Positions 19,790 to 28,839 of a stretch of DNA of 64,000 nucleotides are shown piece after piece (positions within the stretch are counted from its first letter, which is position 1; every line of letters starts with the position of its first letter). The DNA lies in NCBI RefSeq assembly GCF_016889805.1, contig NZ_CP069535.1:1178001-1242000 (forward strand), in the 5' to 3' direction. The DNA is from Rhodanobacter sp. FDAARGOS 1247 (GTDB taxonomy: Bacteria > Pseudomonadota > Gammaproteobacteria > Xanthomonadales > Rhodanobacteraceae). Under the pieces are notes generated by a model. The model did no database searches. It worked only from the letters and a program-made list of their open reading frames with translations, and was not told the DNA's origin. The translations under genes and the position numbers were made by a program.

Positions 19790-19806
19790 GATGGGGGCGA
19801 TGACGC

Positions 19807-20364
19807 TCAGAGCGCCATCAGCTCCTCTTCCTTGGCCTTGACCACGACATCGACGTCCTTCACCGCGCGATCGGTGAGCTTCTGGATCTCGTCGTCGACA
19901 CGGCGGTCCTCGTCCTCGGTGATCAGCTTTTCCTTGAGCAGGTCCTTGACCTGCTGCAGGGCGTCGCGGCGGACGTTGCGGATCGCGATCTTGGCGTTCT
20001 CGCCTTCGTGGCCAACCAGCTTGGCCAGCTCGCGGCGGCGCTCCTCGGTCAGCGCGGGCATGTTGAGGCGGATCACGGTGCCGGCGGTGGTCGGCGTGAT
20101 GCCCAGGTCCGAAGCCATCAGGGCCTTCTCGATCGGCGCCACCATGTTCTTTTCCCATGGCGTGATCAGGATGGTGCGCGCATCGGACAGCGACACCGAG
20201 GCGACCTGCGCCAGCGGCATGTCCGAGCCGTAATAGGACACCTTGATGCCGTCCACCAGCGAGGTGCTGGCGCGGCCGGTGCGGATGCGGGTGAGGTCGT
20301 GCCTGAGCGAGTCGATGCTCTTGCCCATGCGGGTCTGCGCATCGTTCTTGATGTCATTGAGCAT
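19807..20364 (-). CDS. frr: ribosome recycling factor
   Basis: Frr with EF-G splits the post-termination ribosome. The 185-residue sequence is canonical: LRHDLTRIRTGRAS near residue 20, PLAQVASVSL, a three-helix body rich in charged residues, and DEIQKLTDRAVKDVD near the end. It follows pyrH after 72 bp, the standard arrangement. Confidence 0.98.
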   Translation of the reverse strand: MLNDIKNDAQTRMGKSIDSLRHDLTRIRTGRASTSLVDGIKVSYYGSDMPLAQVASVSLSDARTILITPWEKNMVAPIEKALMASDLGITPTTAGTVIRLNMPALTEERRRELAKLVGHEGENAKIAIRNVRRDALQQVKDLLKEKLITEDEDRRVDDEIQKLTDRAVKDVDVVVKAKEEELMAL

Positions 20365-20436
20365 GTCGTGCTTCCCGGTGAATCGTGCAACGCGTGATTA
20401 TAGCAGTGGCCGCCGTGGCGGCTTGTTGCGGCGCGG

Positions 20437-21159
20437 TCAGCCGCCGTCGACCAGGGTGCCGATCGACTCGCCGCGCATGATCCGCATCAGGTTGCCGGCC
20501 ACGGTCATGTCGTAGATGCGCAGCGGCATCTGCTGGTCGCGGCACAGGGCGATCGCGGCGGTGTCCATCACCGCCAGCTTGCGCTCGATCACGTCGTCGT
20601 AGCCGAGCCGGTCATAACGGGTCGCGTCGGCATGCTTGGCCGGGTCGGCGGTGTACACGCCATCGACCTTGGTCGCCTTCAGCAGCAGGTCCGCGCCGAT
20701 CTCCACCGCGCGCAGGGCGGCCGCGGAATCGGTGGTGAAGAACGGATTGCCGGTGCCGGCGGCGAACAGCACGATGCGGCCCTTCTCGATGTGGCGAATG
20801 GCGCGGCGGCGGATGTAATCCTCGGCCACGTCGTGGATCTGGATCGCGCTGGTGACTCGCGCGTAGCCGCCGCGCTTCTCGATCGCGTCCTGCATCGCCA
20901 GCGCGTTCATCACGGTGGCCAGCATGCCCATGTGGTCGCCGGTGACCCGGTCCATGCCGGCGGCGGCGAGGCCGGCGCCGCGGAAGATGTTGCCGCCGCC
21001 GATCACGATGCCGATCTGCACGCCGGTCTTCTGCACCTCGATGATTTCATCGGCCAGCCGGCCGATCACCTTGGGATCGATGCCGTAGTCGGCATCGCCC
21101 ATCAGGGCTTCACCGGAGAGCTTGAGCAGGATGCGGCGGTACTTGGGCTGGTCGCTCAT
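20437..21159 (-). CDS. pyrH: uridylate kinase
   Basis: PyrH phosphorylates UMP to UDP. The 240-residue amino-acid-kinase-fold protein has [13 protein letters not shown] at the N-terminus, [39 protein letters not shown] and [13 protein letters not shown], all family signatures. The start at 21159 is the conserved [18 protein letters not shown]; upstream frame is non-coding. It is separated from tsf by the tsf terminator. Confidence 0.98.
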   Translation of the reverse strand: MSDQPKYRRILLKLSGEALMGDADYGIDPKVIGRLADEIIEVQKTGVQIGIVIGGGNIFRGAGLAAAGMDRVTGDHMGMLATVMNALAMQDAIEKRGGYARVTSAIQIHDVAEDYIRRRAIRHIEKGRIVLFAAGTGNPFFTTDSAAALRAVEIGADLLLKATKVDGVYTADPAKHADATRYDRLGYDDVIERKLAVMDTAAIALCRDQQMPLRIYDMTVAGNLMRIMRGESIGTLVDGG

Positions 21160-21295
21160 GGGGGCTCCGGATTGTGTGGGGTAAACCGGCTTATTGTAGC
21201 GGCAGCGGCCCGTGGTCGGGGCGTTCGCCGTGGCCATCCGCGAAATTTTCCGCGAATCGGGAAGCGGGGCCATGGTTTCAGGCGCCAGGGAATGA

Positions 21296-21324
21296 AAAAG
21301 GCCGCGATTGCTCGCGGCCTTTTC
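21296..21324 (-). terminator. rho-independent terminator after tsf
   Basis: AAAAGGCCGCGA and TCGCGGCCTTTT form a hairpin with a TTGC loop. On the minus strand it ends in a run of T, 25 bases after the tsf stop. It closes the rpsB-tsf operon. Confidence 0.85.
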
Positions 21325-21348
21325 GTTGTGCAACGACTTGCCGGGGGT

Positions 21349-22227
21349 TCAGCCCTGCATCGCCTTGGCCACTTCGGCCAGATAGTCTTCCTGCACCTTC
21401 TCGATGCCTTCGCCAACCGCCAGGCGAGCCACCGAGATGACGTCGGCGCCTTCCTTCTTCAGCGCGTCGGCCACGGTGACGTTGGTGTCCAGCACATAAG
21501 GCTGGCCCAGCAGGGTCACTTCGGAGACGATCTTCTGCACCTTGCCGGAGATGATCTTCTCGAGGATGTCGGCCGGCTTGGCCTTTTCCTTGTCGGACAT
21601 CAGGCTCAGCGCGATCTCCTTTTCCTTGGCCAGGAATTCGGCCGGGACGTCCTCGGCGCGGATGTGCGCCGGGTTCATCGCCGCCACGTGCATGGCGATG
21701 CCCTTGGCCAGCTCTTCGGAGCCACCCTTGAGCGCCACCAGCACGCCGATGCGGCCGCCGTGGGTGTAGCTGCCGATCACGCCGTCATTCTTGACGACCG
21801 CCATGCGGCGCACGTCGATCTTTTCGCCGATGGTGGCGATCAGGCTCTTGGCGGCTTCCTCGACATTGCTGGCGCCCGGGTAGGCGGCGGCCTTCAGTGC
21901 GTCGATGTCGGCGGCGCCGGAGTTCAGCGCGACGTCGGCGACGGTGTCGCTGAACTTCAGGAAGCTCGCGTCCTTGCCCACGAAATCGGTTTCGCAGTTG
22001 ATCTCGACCAGCACGGCCTTGCCGGCGCTCTGGGCGGCCACGATGCGACCTTCGGCAGCGATGCGGCTGGCCTTCTTGTCAGCCTTGGCCAGGCCGGACT
22101 TGCGCAGCCATTCCATCGCGGTTTCGATGTCGGCGTTGTTCTCGACCAGGGCCTTCTTGCATTCCATCATGCCGGCGCCGGACCGCTCGCGCAGCTCCTT
22201 GACCAGTTGTGCGGAAATATTGCTCAT
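21349..22227 (-). CDS. tsf: elongation factor Ts
   Basis: EF-Ts exchanges GDP for GTP on EF-Tu. The 292-residue product begins with the conserved [20 protein letters not shown] and contains [12 protein letters not shown], both family signatures; E. coli Ts is 283 residues. It lies 102 bp downstream of rpsB, the universal order, and is followed by a terminator. Confidence 0.98.
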   Translation of the reverse strand: MSNISAQLVKELRERSGAGMMECKKALVENNADIETAMEWLRKSGLAKADKKASRIAAEGRIVAAQSAGKAVLVEINCETDFVGKDASFLKFSDTVADVALNSGAADIDALKAAAYPGASNVEEAAKSLIATIGEKIDVRRMAVVKNDGVIGSYTHGGRIGVLVALKGGSEELAKGIAMHVAAMNPAHIRAEDVPAEFLAKEKEIALSLMSDKEKAKPADILEKIISGKVQKIVSEVTLLGQPYVLDTNVTVADALKKEGADVISVARLAVGEGIEKVQEDYLAEVAKAMQG

Positions 22228-22329
22228 CGTCAATCCTCTAATGCTTGGATGGCGCGGTGGCGAACGGACGCCAACGCGCGGTGATCTCGGGCAGGGCCTG
22301 ACGGCGGCCGGTGACCGCCGTCGGCGCGC

Positions 22330-23193
22330 TTACCTGGCGTCGTTGCGCGAACCACGACCGCCGTCACGGCCACCATCACGACCGCCTTCGCGGCGCGGGG
22401 CGGACTTGCGCGGGGCAGCCTCGCGGCGCGGACGATCGACCTTGGCGACCGGGTTGCCTTCCTCGTCCAGCTCGACGAAGTCGTTGCCGTCGCCCTGGGC
22501 GGCGGCCGGCGCGGCGGCCTTGCCTTCCAGGATCGAGTCGGCAGCGGCGCGGGCGTACAGCTGGATCGCACGGATCGCGTCGTCGTTGCCCGGGATGGCG
22601 TAGTCGACCAGTTCCGGGTTGTAGTTGGTGTCGACCACGGCGATCACCGGGATGCCCAGCTTCTTGGCTTCCTGCACGGCGATGTCTTCGTGGCCGATGT
22701 CGATCACGAACAGCGCGTCGGGCAGGCGGTTCATGTCCTTGATGCCGCCCAGCGAGGCCTGCAGCTTGTCGCGCTCACGGCGACGGGCCAGCACTTCGTG
22801 CTTGACCAGCTTGTCGAACGAACCGTCGGTCTCGGCCGCTTCCAGTTCCTTCAGGCGCGAAACGGACTGCTTCACGGTGCGGAAGTTGGTCAGCATGCCG
22901 CCGAGCCAGCGCGAGGTGACGAACGGCATGCCGGCGCGTGCGGCCTCTTCGGCGAGCGGTTCACGGGCCGAACGCTTGGTGCCGACGAACAGGATGGTGC
23001 CGCGCTTCTGCGCCAGGCCCGACAGGAAATTCATCGCGTCGGTGAACAGCGGCAGGGTCTTTTCGAGATTGATGATGTGGATCTTGCCGCGGGCGCCGAA
23101 GATGTACGGGGCCATCTTGGGGTTCCAGTAACGGGTCTGGTGACCGAAATGGACGCCGGCTTCCAGCATCTGACGCATGGTGACTTGTGCCAT
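22330..23193 (-). CDS. rpsB: 30S ribosomal protein S2 with Arg/Gly-rich C-terminal tail
   Basis: S2 is a small-subunit protein needed for S1 binding. The 287-residue product has the canonical start ([22 protein letters not shown]) and the S2 body to about residue 235. A longer-than-usual tail follows: an Ala/acidic linker ([21 protein letters not shown]) and then a basic stretch ending [19 protein letters not shown]. coli S2 has 241 residues. The tail looks disordered and RGG-like. The start at 23193 has a purine-rich site upstream. Confidence 0.97.
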   Translation of the reverse strand: MAQVTMRQMLEAGVHFGHQTRYWNPKMAPYIFGARGKIHIINLEKTLPLFTDAMNFLSGLAQKRGTILFVGTKRSAREPLAEEAARAGMPFVTSRWLGGMLTNFRTVKQSVSRLKELEAAETDGSFDKLVKHEVLARRRERDKLQASLGGIKDMNRLPDALFVIDIGHEDIAVQEAKKLGIPVIAVVDTNYNPELVDYAIPGNDDAIRAIQLYARAAADSILEGKAAAPAAAQGDGNDFVELDEEGNPVAKVDRPRREAAPRKSAPRREGGRDGGRDGGRGSRNDAR

Positions 23194-23344
23194 GGGGTGT
23201 CGCTCCGATTGTCGGTTCCCTCGAGAAGGAACCTGGGGGTTGGGACCTCCACGCATCCCCGGCTTCGACCGCGACTTGCCCGATTTTGTGGGTGGGCATG
23301 GCGCGGCACCCCGAAGGCGGTGCCGATGCGTGTGTGGCGTTGGT

Positions 23345-23373
23345 TTGGGAGTTGTCCCGCGGAGGGTTACAAT
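23345..23373 (+). promoter_or_regulatory. candidate promoter of map
   Basis: TTGGGA (23345-23350) and TACAAT (23368-23373) are separated by 17 bases, a good sigma-70-like pair, about 135 bp before map. Confidence 0.5.
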
Positions 23374-23434
23374 TCCCGTTCGCTTTGCGCTGGCTGCTCC
23401 AGATATCGAGCTGCAGGGCCTGCAAAACTCCGAA

Positions 23435-23464
23435 ATTGTAGCCGGTACGCCGGCGGTGCGGCAA
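23435..23464 (-). promoter_or_regulatory. candidate promoter of rpsB-tsf
   Basis: On the minus strand TTGCCG (23464-23459) and TACAAT (23440-23435) are separated by 18 bases. The position gives a long rpsB leader, as expected for an autoregulated ribosomal protein operon. Confidence 0.5.
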
Positions 23465-23508
23465 GTCGCTGGATTTATTTGGCTTTTGCCGCCACATGAG
23501 TGGAACCG

Positions 23509-24273
23509 ATGGCCATTACCCTGAAATCCCCCGAAGACCTCGAAGGCATGCGTGTTGCCGGCCGGCTGGCTGCCGAAGTGCTGGCCATGCTCAAGGACCA
23601 CGTCAAGCCCGGCGTCACCACCGAGGAGCTCGACCGGCTCGCCTACGAGCACATCGTCAACGTGCAGAAGGCGATCCCCGCCAACGTCGGCTACCACGGA
23701 TTTCCCAAGACCCTGTGCACCTCGGTCAACCATGTGATCTGCCATGGCATCCCGAACGAGGGCAAGGTGCTCAAGGACGGCGACATCGTCAACCTCGACG
23801 TCACCGTGATCAAGGATGGCTGGCACGGCGACACCAGCCGCATGTATGTCGCCGGCACGCCGTCGGTGCTGGCCAAGCGGTTGATGGACACCACCTTCGA
23901 GGCGATGATGCGCGGCATCCAGGCCGTGCGCCCCGGCGCGACGCTGGGCGACGTCGGCCATGCGATCCAGCAGCACGCCGAGGCGGCCGGCTTCTCGGTG
24001 GTGCGCGAGTATTGCGGTCACGGCATCGGCAAGGTCTATCACGACGAGCCGCAGGTTTTGCACTACGGCAAGCCCGGCACCGGGATCGAGCTGAAGAAGG
24101 GCATGACGTTCACCGTCGAGCCGATGGTCAACGCCGGCAAGCCGCAGACGCGGCAATTGCCGGACGGCTGGACCGTGGTGACCCGCGATCACTCGCTGTC
24201 GGCGCAGTGGGAACACACCATCGCGGTGACCGACGACGGCTTCGAGATCCTCACCGCCTGGCCGGATGCCTGA
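23509..24273 (+). CDS. map: type I methionine aminopeptidase
   Basis: Map removes the N-terminal methionine from nascent proteins. The 254-residue protein has the pita-bread fold signatures: [28 protein letters not shown] with the first aspartates, [26 protein letters not shown] with the metal-binding His, and [10 protein letters not shown] with the Glu. A GTG three codons upstream (23500) is a possible alternative start. Divergence from rpsB is the common arrangement. Confidence 0.97.
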   Translation: MAITLKSPEDLEGMRVAGRLAAEVLAMLKDHVKPGVTTEELDRLAYEHIVNVQKAIPANVGYHGFPKTLCTSVNHVICHGIPNEGKVLKDGDIVNLDVTVIKDGWHGDTSRMYVAGTPSVLAKRLMDTTFEAMMRGIQAVRPGATLGDVGHAIQQHAEAAGFSVVREYCGHGIGKVYHDEPQVLHYGKPGTGIELKKGMTFTVEPMVNAGKPQTRQLPDGWTVVTRDHSLSAQWEHTIAVTDDGFEILTAWPDA

Positions 24274-24357
24274 GAAGCCGGGATGCGGGATACGGAGCGG
24301 GCCGTCGCGGCATGGCAGACTGCCCCTCTCACTCCTTGCCATTTGCTTCCGGCTCCA

Positions 24358-26991
24358 ATGAATCCAACGCTTCCCCCGTTGCCGCGCCTGCCCGTGGCCG
24401 TGCCGCGCTCCGGCGTTTCGGCCGAGGCGCGGCGGGCGTTGCGGCAACTGCTGGGCGACGTCGACCGGGCGCTGGCCACGGCGTTTCGCGACGGCGCCGA
24501 CGCCAGTGCGCTGGCGCGCCGTCGCGGCGAATCGGTGGCGCGGGTCGTGGCGCACGTGTGGATGGCCTGCCTGGGTGAGGTCGGCGGCACCGCGTTGTTC
24601 GCGGTCGGCGGCTTCGGCCGCGGCCTGTTGTTTCCCTGCTCCGACGTGGATCTGCTGGCCCTGACCGGGGCGTCGGAGCCGGCGCGCCTGCGTGCCCTCG
24701 AACAGTGCTTCGCCACCTTGTGGGACATCGGCCTCAAGGTCGGCCATGCGGTGCGTGATCCGGCCCAGTGCCGCGCACTCGCCGCCCGGGACGCCAGCGT
24801 GTTCACCAGCCTGCTGGATGCGCGTCGGCTGGCGGGCGATCCGGAAATGGAAGGTGTGCTGCGCGCGATCGTCGACGATCCGGCGCTGTGGCCGCCACGC
24901 GAGTACCTGGCCGCGCGGCTGGCCGAACGCAATGCGCGCCACGCCCGTTACGACGACACCGCCTACAACCTCGAGCCGAATCTGAAGGATGGCCCGGGTG
25001 GCCTGCGCACGCTCGACTCGCTGCGCTGGATGGGCCTGCGGCTGGCGCACGCCAACGATCTTGCCGACATGGTCACCGAAGGCCTGCTCGACCCGGCGGA
25101 GCAGTCGGTGCTGGAGGAGTCCGAGGCGACCCTGCGCCGCTATCGCTATGCGCTGCATCTGGAGGCCGGACGCGCCGAGGAGCGGCTGCTGTTCGACTAC
25201 CAGCGGGCACTGGCCGAGCGCCTGGGCTTCGAGGACGAGCACGCCAAGAACCTGGGCGTCGAGCAATTCATGCAGGGCTACTACCGCGCCGCCAGCCAGG
25301 TGGAGCGGCTGGGCGTGCAGGTGGCCGAACGGTTCGAGGAAATGCTGGAATCGCCCGGCGAGGCCTTGCCGGTGGGGGAGGCGTTCGTGCGTTACGGATC
25401 GCGCCTGGCGGCGATCGATCCGCAGCTGTTCATGCGCCGCCCGGCCGCGCTGGTGGAGATCTTCATCGCCCGGCTGGACCAGCCGGGCGTGGTCGGCTTC
25501 ACCGCCGACTCCATGCGCCGCATCCACCAGGCCACCGCCGTGCATGGCGATGCACTGGCCGATGATCGCGAGGTGCTGGCCGCCTTCCTGCGACTGCTGC
25601 GTCGCGGTGCGCCGGCGGTGGAGGCGTTGTGGCGGATGAACCGGCACGGCCTGCTGGCGGCGATCCTGCCCGCGTTCGGCAAGGTGTTCGGGCGCATGCA
25701 GTACGACCTGTTCCATGTCTACACGGTCGACGAACACACCTTGCGCGTGCTGCGCAACCTGGCGCGGTTCGCCGACCCCGCGGCGCAACGCGAGTTCGCG
25801 CTGGGCTGCGAGATATGGGCCAGCCTGCCCACGCCCGAGGTGCTGCTGCTGGCCGGCCTGTTCCACGACATCGCGAAGGGGCGCGGCGGCGATCACTCGC
25901 TGCTGGGCGAGGAGGATGCGCGGACCTTCTGCAGCCGCCTCGGGCTGCCGCCCGCCGATGTGGAGCGCGTCGCCTGGCTGGTGCGCCACCATCTGCTGAT
26001 GAGCACCACGGCGCAGCGTCAGGACATCACCGACCCGGACGTGGTGCACCGTTTCGCCGAGGTGGTCGACAACCGCGAGCAACTGGGCCAGCTCTACCTG
26101 CTCACCGTGGCGGACATCATCGGCACCAGCCCGCGCCTGTGGAACGGCTGGAAGGATCGCCTGCTGGCCGATCTCTACACCGGCACCCGCTATGCGCTGC
26201 GCAGCGACGTCGAGCTGCCGCGCGACATCGGCCAGCGCGTGCGCGACTGTTCCGAATACGCACTGGCGCTGCTGCTGGACCAGGGGTTTGCCGAGGCCGA
26301 CGTGATCCGCGTATGGGCCGACTTCCCCCAACTCAGTTTCCTGCGTCATCGGCCCGAGCAGATCGCGTGGCAGACTGCGGCCATCCTGCAGGCCGATGGA
26401 GCGGTGCCGCTGGTGGCGGTGCATCCGCTTTCAGTGCGCGGCAGTACCGAACTGTTCGTCTGCACGCCCGACCGGGATGGCCTGTTCGCCACGGTGACCG
26501 CCGTGCTGGATCGCCTGCGTTTCTCGGTGATGGAGGCGCGCATCCTCAGCTCGTCGACCGGCATGGCGCTGGACACCTTCCTGCTGCTCGATGCGGACAG
26601 CCAGCAGCCGGTCAGCGCAGCACGTGCCCAGGAATTGCAGCAGCGGCTGCAACGCGCACTGGCGCAGTCGGCGGGCGTGCAACCGAGCAAGCGCGGCATG
26701 TCGCGCCATCAGAAACATTTCCAGATGACCCCCAAGATCAGCTTCCACGCCGCCGGCGACCGGACCCAACTGGCGCTGGTCGGCACCGATCGGCCAGGCC
26801 TGCTGGCCGCGGTGGCCCAGGTGATGTCGAGCACCGGGGTGCGCGTGCACGACGCCCGCATCGCCACGTTCGGCGAACGCGTCGAGGACTTCTTCCAGCT
26901 CACCGACCGGCATGACGCACCGCTCGATGCAGGCATCCAGCAGCGGCTGCTGCAGGCCCTGCTGGAGCGCATGGGTCCCGCATCGGCCTGA
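24358..26991 (+). CDS. glnD: bifunctional [protein-PII] uridylyltransferase/uridylyl-removing enzyme
   Basis: GlnD senses glutamine and adds or removes UMP on PII proteins, controlling nitrogen assimilation. The 877-residue protein has an N-terminal nucleotidyltransferase domain ([21 protein letters not shown] at about residue 80) and the central GlnD linker. An HD hydrolase domain follows ([29 protein letters not shown] at about 500), then two C-terminal ACT domains ([17 protein letters not shown] and [16 protein letters not shown]). The ATG at 24358 is chosen over one at 24283 because similarity starts near it, though its ribosome binding site is weak. Confidence 0.96.
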   Translation: MNPTLPPLPRLPVAVPRSGVSAEARRALRQLLGDVDRALATAFRDGADASALARRRGESVARVVAHVWMACLGEVGGTALFAVGGFGRGLLFPCSDVDLLALTGASEPARLRALEQCFATLWDIGLKVGHAVRDPAQCRALAARDASVFTSLLDARRLAGDPEMEGVLRAIVDDPALWPPREYLAARLAERNARHARYDDTAYNLEPNLKDGPGGLRTLDSLRWMGLRLAHANDLADMVTEGLLDPAEQSVLEESEATLRRYRYALHLEAGRAEERLLFDYQRALAERLGFEDEHAKNLGVEQFMQGYYRAASQVERLGVQVAERFEEMLESPGEALPVGEAFVRYGSRLAAIDPQLFMRRPAALVEIFIARLDQPGVVGFTADSMRRIHQATAVHGDALADDREVLAAFLRLLRRGAPAVEALWRMNRHGLLAAILPAFGKVFGRMQYDLFHVYTVDEHTLRVLRNLARFADPAAQREFALGCEIWASLPTPEVLLLAGLFHDIAKGRGGDHSLLGEEDARTFCSRLGLPPADVERVAWLVRHHLLMSTTAQRQDITDPDVVHRFAEVVDNREQLGQLYLLTVADIIGTSPRLWNGWKDRLLADLYTGTRYALRSDVELPRDIGQRVRDCSEYALALLLDQGFAEADVIRVWADFPQLSFLRHRPEQIAWQTAAILQADGAVPLVAVHPLSVRGSTELFVCTPDRDGLFATVTAVLDRLRFSVMEARILSSSTGMALDTFLLLDADSQQPVSAARAQELQQRLQRALAQSAGVQPSKRGMSRHQKHFQMTPKISFHAAGDRTQLALVGTDRPGLLAAVAQVMSSTGVRVHDARIATFGERVEDFFQLTDRHDAPLDAGIQQRLLQALLERMGPASA

Positions 26992-27051
26992 GCGGCGGCG
27001 CCGCGTTATCATCCCCTTCGCTGCATGCCGCAGCGGCCATCCGTTTCCGTC

Positions 27052-27501
27052 ATGACCTATCTGTTGATCAAGTCGCTGCACCTGTTGTTCGTGATGGCCT
27101 GGATGGCCACGGTGTTCTATCTGCCACGGATCCTGGTGAACCTGGCCGAAAGCGCTGGCGAACCCGTGGTGCAGGCGCGATTGCAGCTGATGGGGCGGCG
27201 CCTGTACAAATTCGGCCACAACATGTTCGGCCTCGCCTTCGTGTTCGGCCTGACCCTGTGGCAGGGCTGGCGGGTGTTTCCGCAGAGCTTGCCGAACGTC
27301 GCCTCGGGCATGCACTGGATCGACGCCAAGCTGACCCTGGTGGCGCTGCTGCTGGCGTATTTCATCTGGGCTGGCCGCATGCTCAAGAACAACGCGAAGG
27401 GCGCGGCGCTGCCGTCATCGAAGGCCCTGCGCTGGCTCAATGAACTGCCGGTGCTGCTGCTGCTGGGCGTGATCTGGCTGGTGCTCGCCAAGCCGTTCTG
27501 A
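27052..27501 (+). CDS. hemJ: HemJ-like protoporphyrinogen oxidase / CopD-family membrane protein
   Basis: This 149-residue protein has about four transmembrane helices. The conserved histidines and lysine of the UPF0093/HemJ family are visible: the first histidine in IKSLHLLFVMAWMATVFYLPR, YKFGHNMFGLAF, and HWIDAKLTLV. HemJ oxidises protoporphyrinogen IX in heme synthesis in bacteria lacking HemG or HemY. CopD-family naming is also common for such proteins. The ATG at 27052 begins the conserved part. It is followed by an inverted repeat shared with the convergent epimerase gene. Confidence 0.8.
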   Translation: MTYLLIKSLHLLFVMAWMATVFYLPRILVNLAESAGEPVVQARLQLMGRRLYKFGHNMFGLAFVFGLTLWQGWRVFPQSLPNVASGMHWIDAKLTLVALLLAYFIWAGRMLKNNAKGAALPSSKALRWLNELPVLLLLGVIWLVLAKPF

Positions 27502-27505
27502 GCAG

Positions 27506-27588
27506 GAGTTGAGTGGAGAGGAGTGAGAAGTGAGAGTTGCTTCGATCCGGCTCTTCTCTCACTCCTCACTCCTCTTCACTCACTCCTC
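27506..27588. repeat. long hairpin with GAGTGAGA-type tandem arms
   Basis: The left arm (GAGTGGAGAGGAGTGAGAAG) and the right arm (CTTCTCTCACTCCTCACTCC) are imperfect inverted copies, each built of short GAGTGA-like repeats. They lie between the convergent hemJ and epimerase genes, and the right arm covers the last codons of the epimerase. It may act as a two-way terminator. The design matches the hairpins at 33487 and 36818, but with a different base theme. Confidence 0.75.
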
Positions 27589-28592
27589 GCGCCCTGGTAT
27601 TCCCGATACCACTCGACGAACTTCGCCACGCCATCCTCGATCGAGGTGCTCGGCGCATAGCCCACGTCGCGGCGCAGCGCCGACACGTCGGCCCAGGTGT
27701 CGGGCACGTCGCCGGGCTGCATCGGCAGCAGGCGTTTTTCCACGCTGCGCCCCAGGTTCTGTTCCAGCAGTTCGATGAAGCGCAGCAGCTGCACCGGCTG
27801 GTCGTTGCCGATGTTGTAGACGCGATAGGGCGCGTTCGACGTGCCCGGATTCGGCAGCTCGGCGTCGTAGGCGGGGTCGGGCGTGGCCGGCTGATCCAGC
27901 GTGCGGATCACGCCTTCGACGATGTCGTCGACATAGGTGAAGTCGCGGCTGTGGTGGCCATGGTTGAACACGTCGATCGGCTCGCCGCGGCTGATCCGGT
28001 CGGCGAACAGGATCGGCGACATGTCCGGCCGACCCCACGGGCCATACACGGTGAAGAAGCGCAGGCCGGTGGTCGGGATGCCGTATAGATGGCTATACGT
28101 GTGCGCCATCAGCTCGTTCGCCTTCTTGCTGGCGGCATACAGGCTGACCGGGTGGTCGACCGCATCCTCCACCGCGAACGGCAGTTTGCGGTTGGCGCCG
28201 TAGACCGAACTGGAGGAGGCGTAGACCAGGTGCTCGACGCCGCCGTGGCGGCAGCCTTCGAGAATGTTGACGAAGCCGGCCAGGTTGCTCTGCACGTACG
28301 CGCGCGGGTTGCTGATCGAATAGCGCACGCCGGCCTGGGCGGCCAGGTTCACCACGCGCTGCGGCTTGAAGTCGGCAAACGCCTGATCCACCGCCTCGGC
28401 ATCGGCCAGGTCGGCGCGCTGGTGGCTGTAGTTGGGGTGGTCGATGAAACGGGCCAGGCGTGCTTCCTTCAGCGCCGGGTCGTAGTAACTGTTGTGGTTG
28501 TCGAAGCCGCGGACCACGTCGCCGCGTGCCAGCAGGCGCTGGGCCAGGGCGGCGCCAATGAAGCCGGCGGTGCCGGTAACCAGGATGCGCAT
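27576..28592 (-). CDS. UDP-glucuronate 4-epimerase-like NAD-dependent epimerase
   Basis: This 338-residue short-chain dehydrogenase/epimerase has the NAD motif TGTAGFIGAALAQRLL at the N-terminus. The catalytic Ser and YAASK Tyr-Lys pair lie in YASSSSVYGANRKLPF and VSLYAASKKANELMA, with GLRFFTVYGPWGRPDM following. The TVYGPWGRPDMSP segment is typical of UDP-glucuronate/galacturonate epimerases, which supply surface polysaccharide sugars. It is preceded by GAGGA at good spacing. No polysaccharide cluster surrounds it, so the exact sugar is inferred from family only. Confidence 0.85.
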   Translation of the reverse strand: MRILVTGTAGFIGAALAQRLLARGDVVRGFDNHNSYYDPALKEARLARFIDHPNYSHQRADLADAEAVDQAFADFKPQRVVNLAAQAGVRYSISNPRAYVQSNLAGFVNILEGCRHGGVEHLVYASSSSVYGANRKLPFAVEDAVDHPVSLYAASKKANELMAHTYSHLYGIPTTGLRFFTVYGPWGRPDMSPILFADRISRGEPIDVFNHGHHSRDFTYVDDIVEGVIRTLDQPATPDPAYDAELPNPGTSNAPYRVYNIGNDQPVQLLRFIELLEQNLGRSVEKRLLPMQPGDVPDTWADVSALRRDVGYAPSTSIEDGVAKFVEWYREYQGARSE

Positions 28593-28661
28593 GGAAAGTC
28601 CTCGCAGGATCGGGCTGCATTCTATCGCGCACCTCGTGCATACCGCCCTGAAAGCGGAGGA

Positions 28662-28690
28662 TTGACAGCCGATTTGGGCTAAACTAGCGT
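28662..28690 (+). promoter_or_regulatory. candidate thrS promoter
   Basis: A perfect -35 TTGACA (28662-28667) is followed after 17 bases by TAGCGT (28685-28690). It would give a leader of about 140 bases before thrS. Confidence 0.6.
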
Positions 28691-28744
28691 TTCTGCAATC
28701 CACAAGATCAAGGTGGCCCGCGTCACGCCGGCCGAGTGTGCGAC

Positions 28745-28771
28745 ATGGCAACTACCCGCTGCTCCTGCTGA
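28745..28771 (+). other. possible thrS leader peptide
   Basis: A short frame encodes Met-Ala-Thr-Thr-Arg-Cys-Ser-Cys with adjacent threonine codons ACT ACC, and stops 28 bases before a terminator-like hairpin. Two Thr codons are few for classical attenuation, and no clear ribosome binding site is seen, so this is a suggestion only. Confidence 0.3.
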
Positions 28772-28798
28772 CCCCACCACGCCTTGTGCTTTTTGAAG

Positions 28799-28818
28799 AA
28801 GGGCGGATGCCCTTTTTT
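28799..28818 (+). terminator. terminator-like hairpin in the thrS leader
   Basis: AAGGGC-GGAT-GCCCTT is followed by a T run, ending about 22 bases before the thrS ATG. In this position it would act as an attenuator or end a short leader RNA rather than close an upstream gene, since the upstream gene is divergent. Confidence 0.6.
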
Positions 28819-28839
28819 GCTTTTCAGAGAACGCTTCCC

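Larger units (their letters stand above)
23194..23508. other. divergent intergenic region between rpsB and map
   Basis: This 315-bp gap holds the rpsB leader on the minus strand and the map promoter region on the plus strand. rpsB leaders in gammaproteobacteria can fold for S2 autoregulation; here the leader from the predicted promoter would be roughly 230 bases. No open frame of note is seen. Confidence 0.6.

Noticed and set aside
22330..26424. A 1364-codon minus-strand open frame spanning rpsB, map and glnD
   Set aside because: Only the rpsB part (to 23193) is coding. The rest is the GC-rich antisense shadow of glnD and map, which have clear family signatures on the plus strand.
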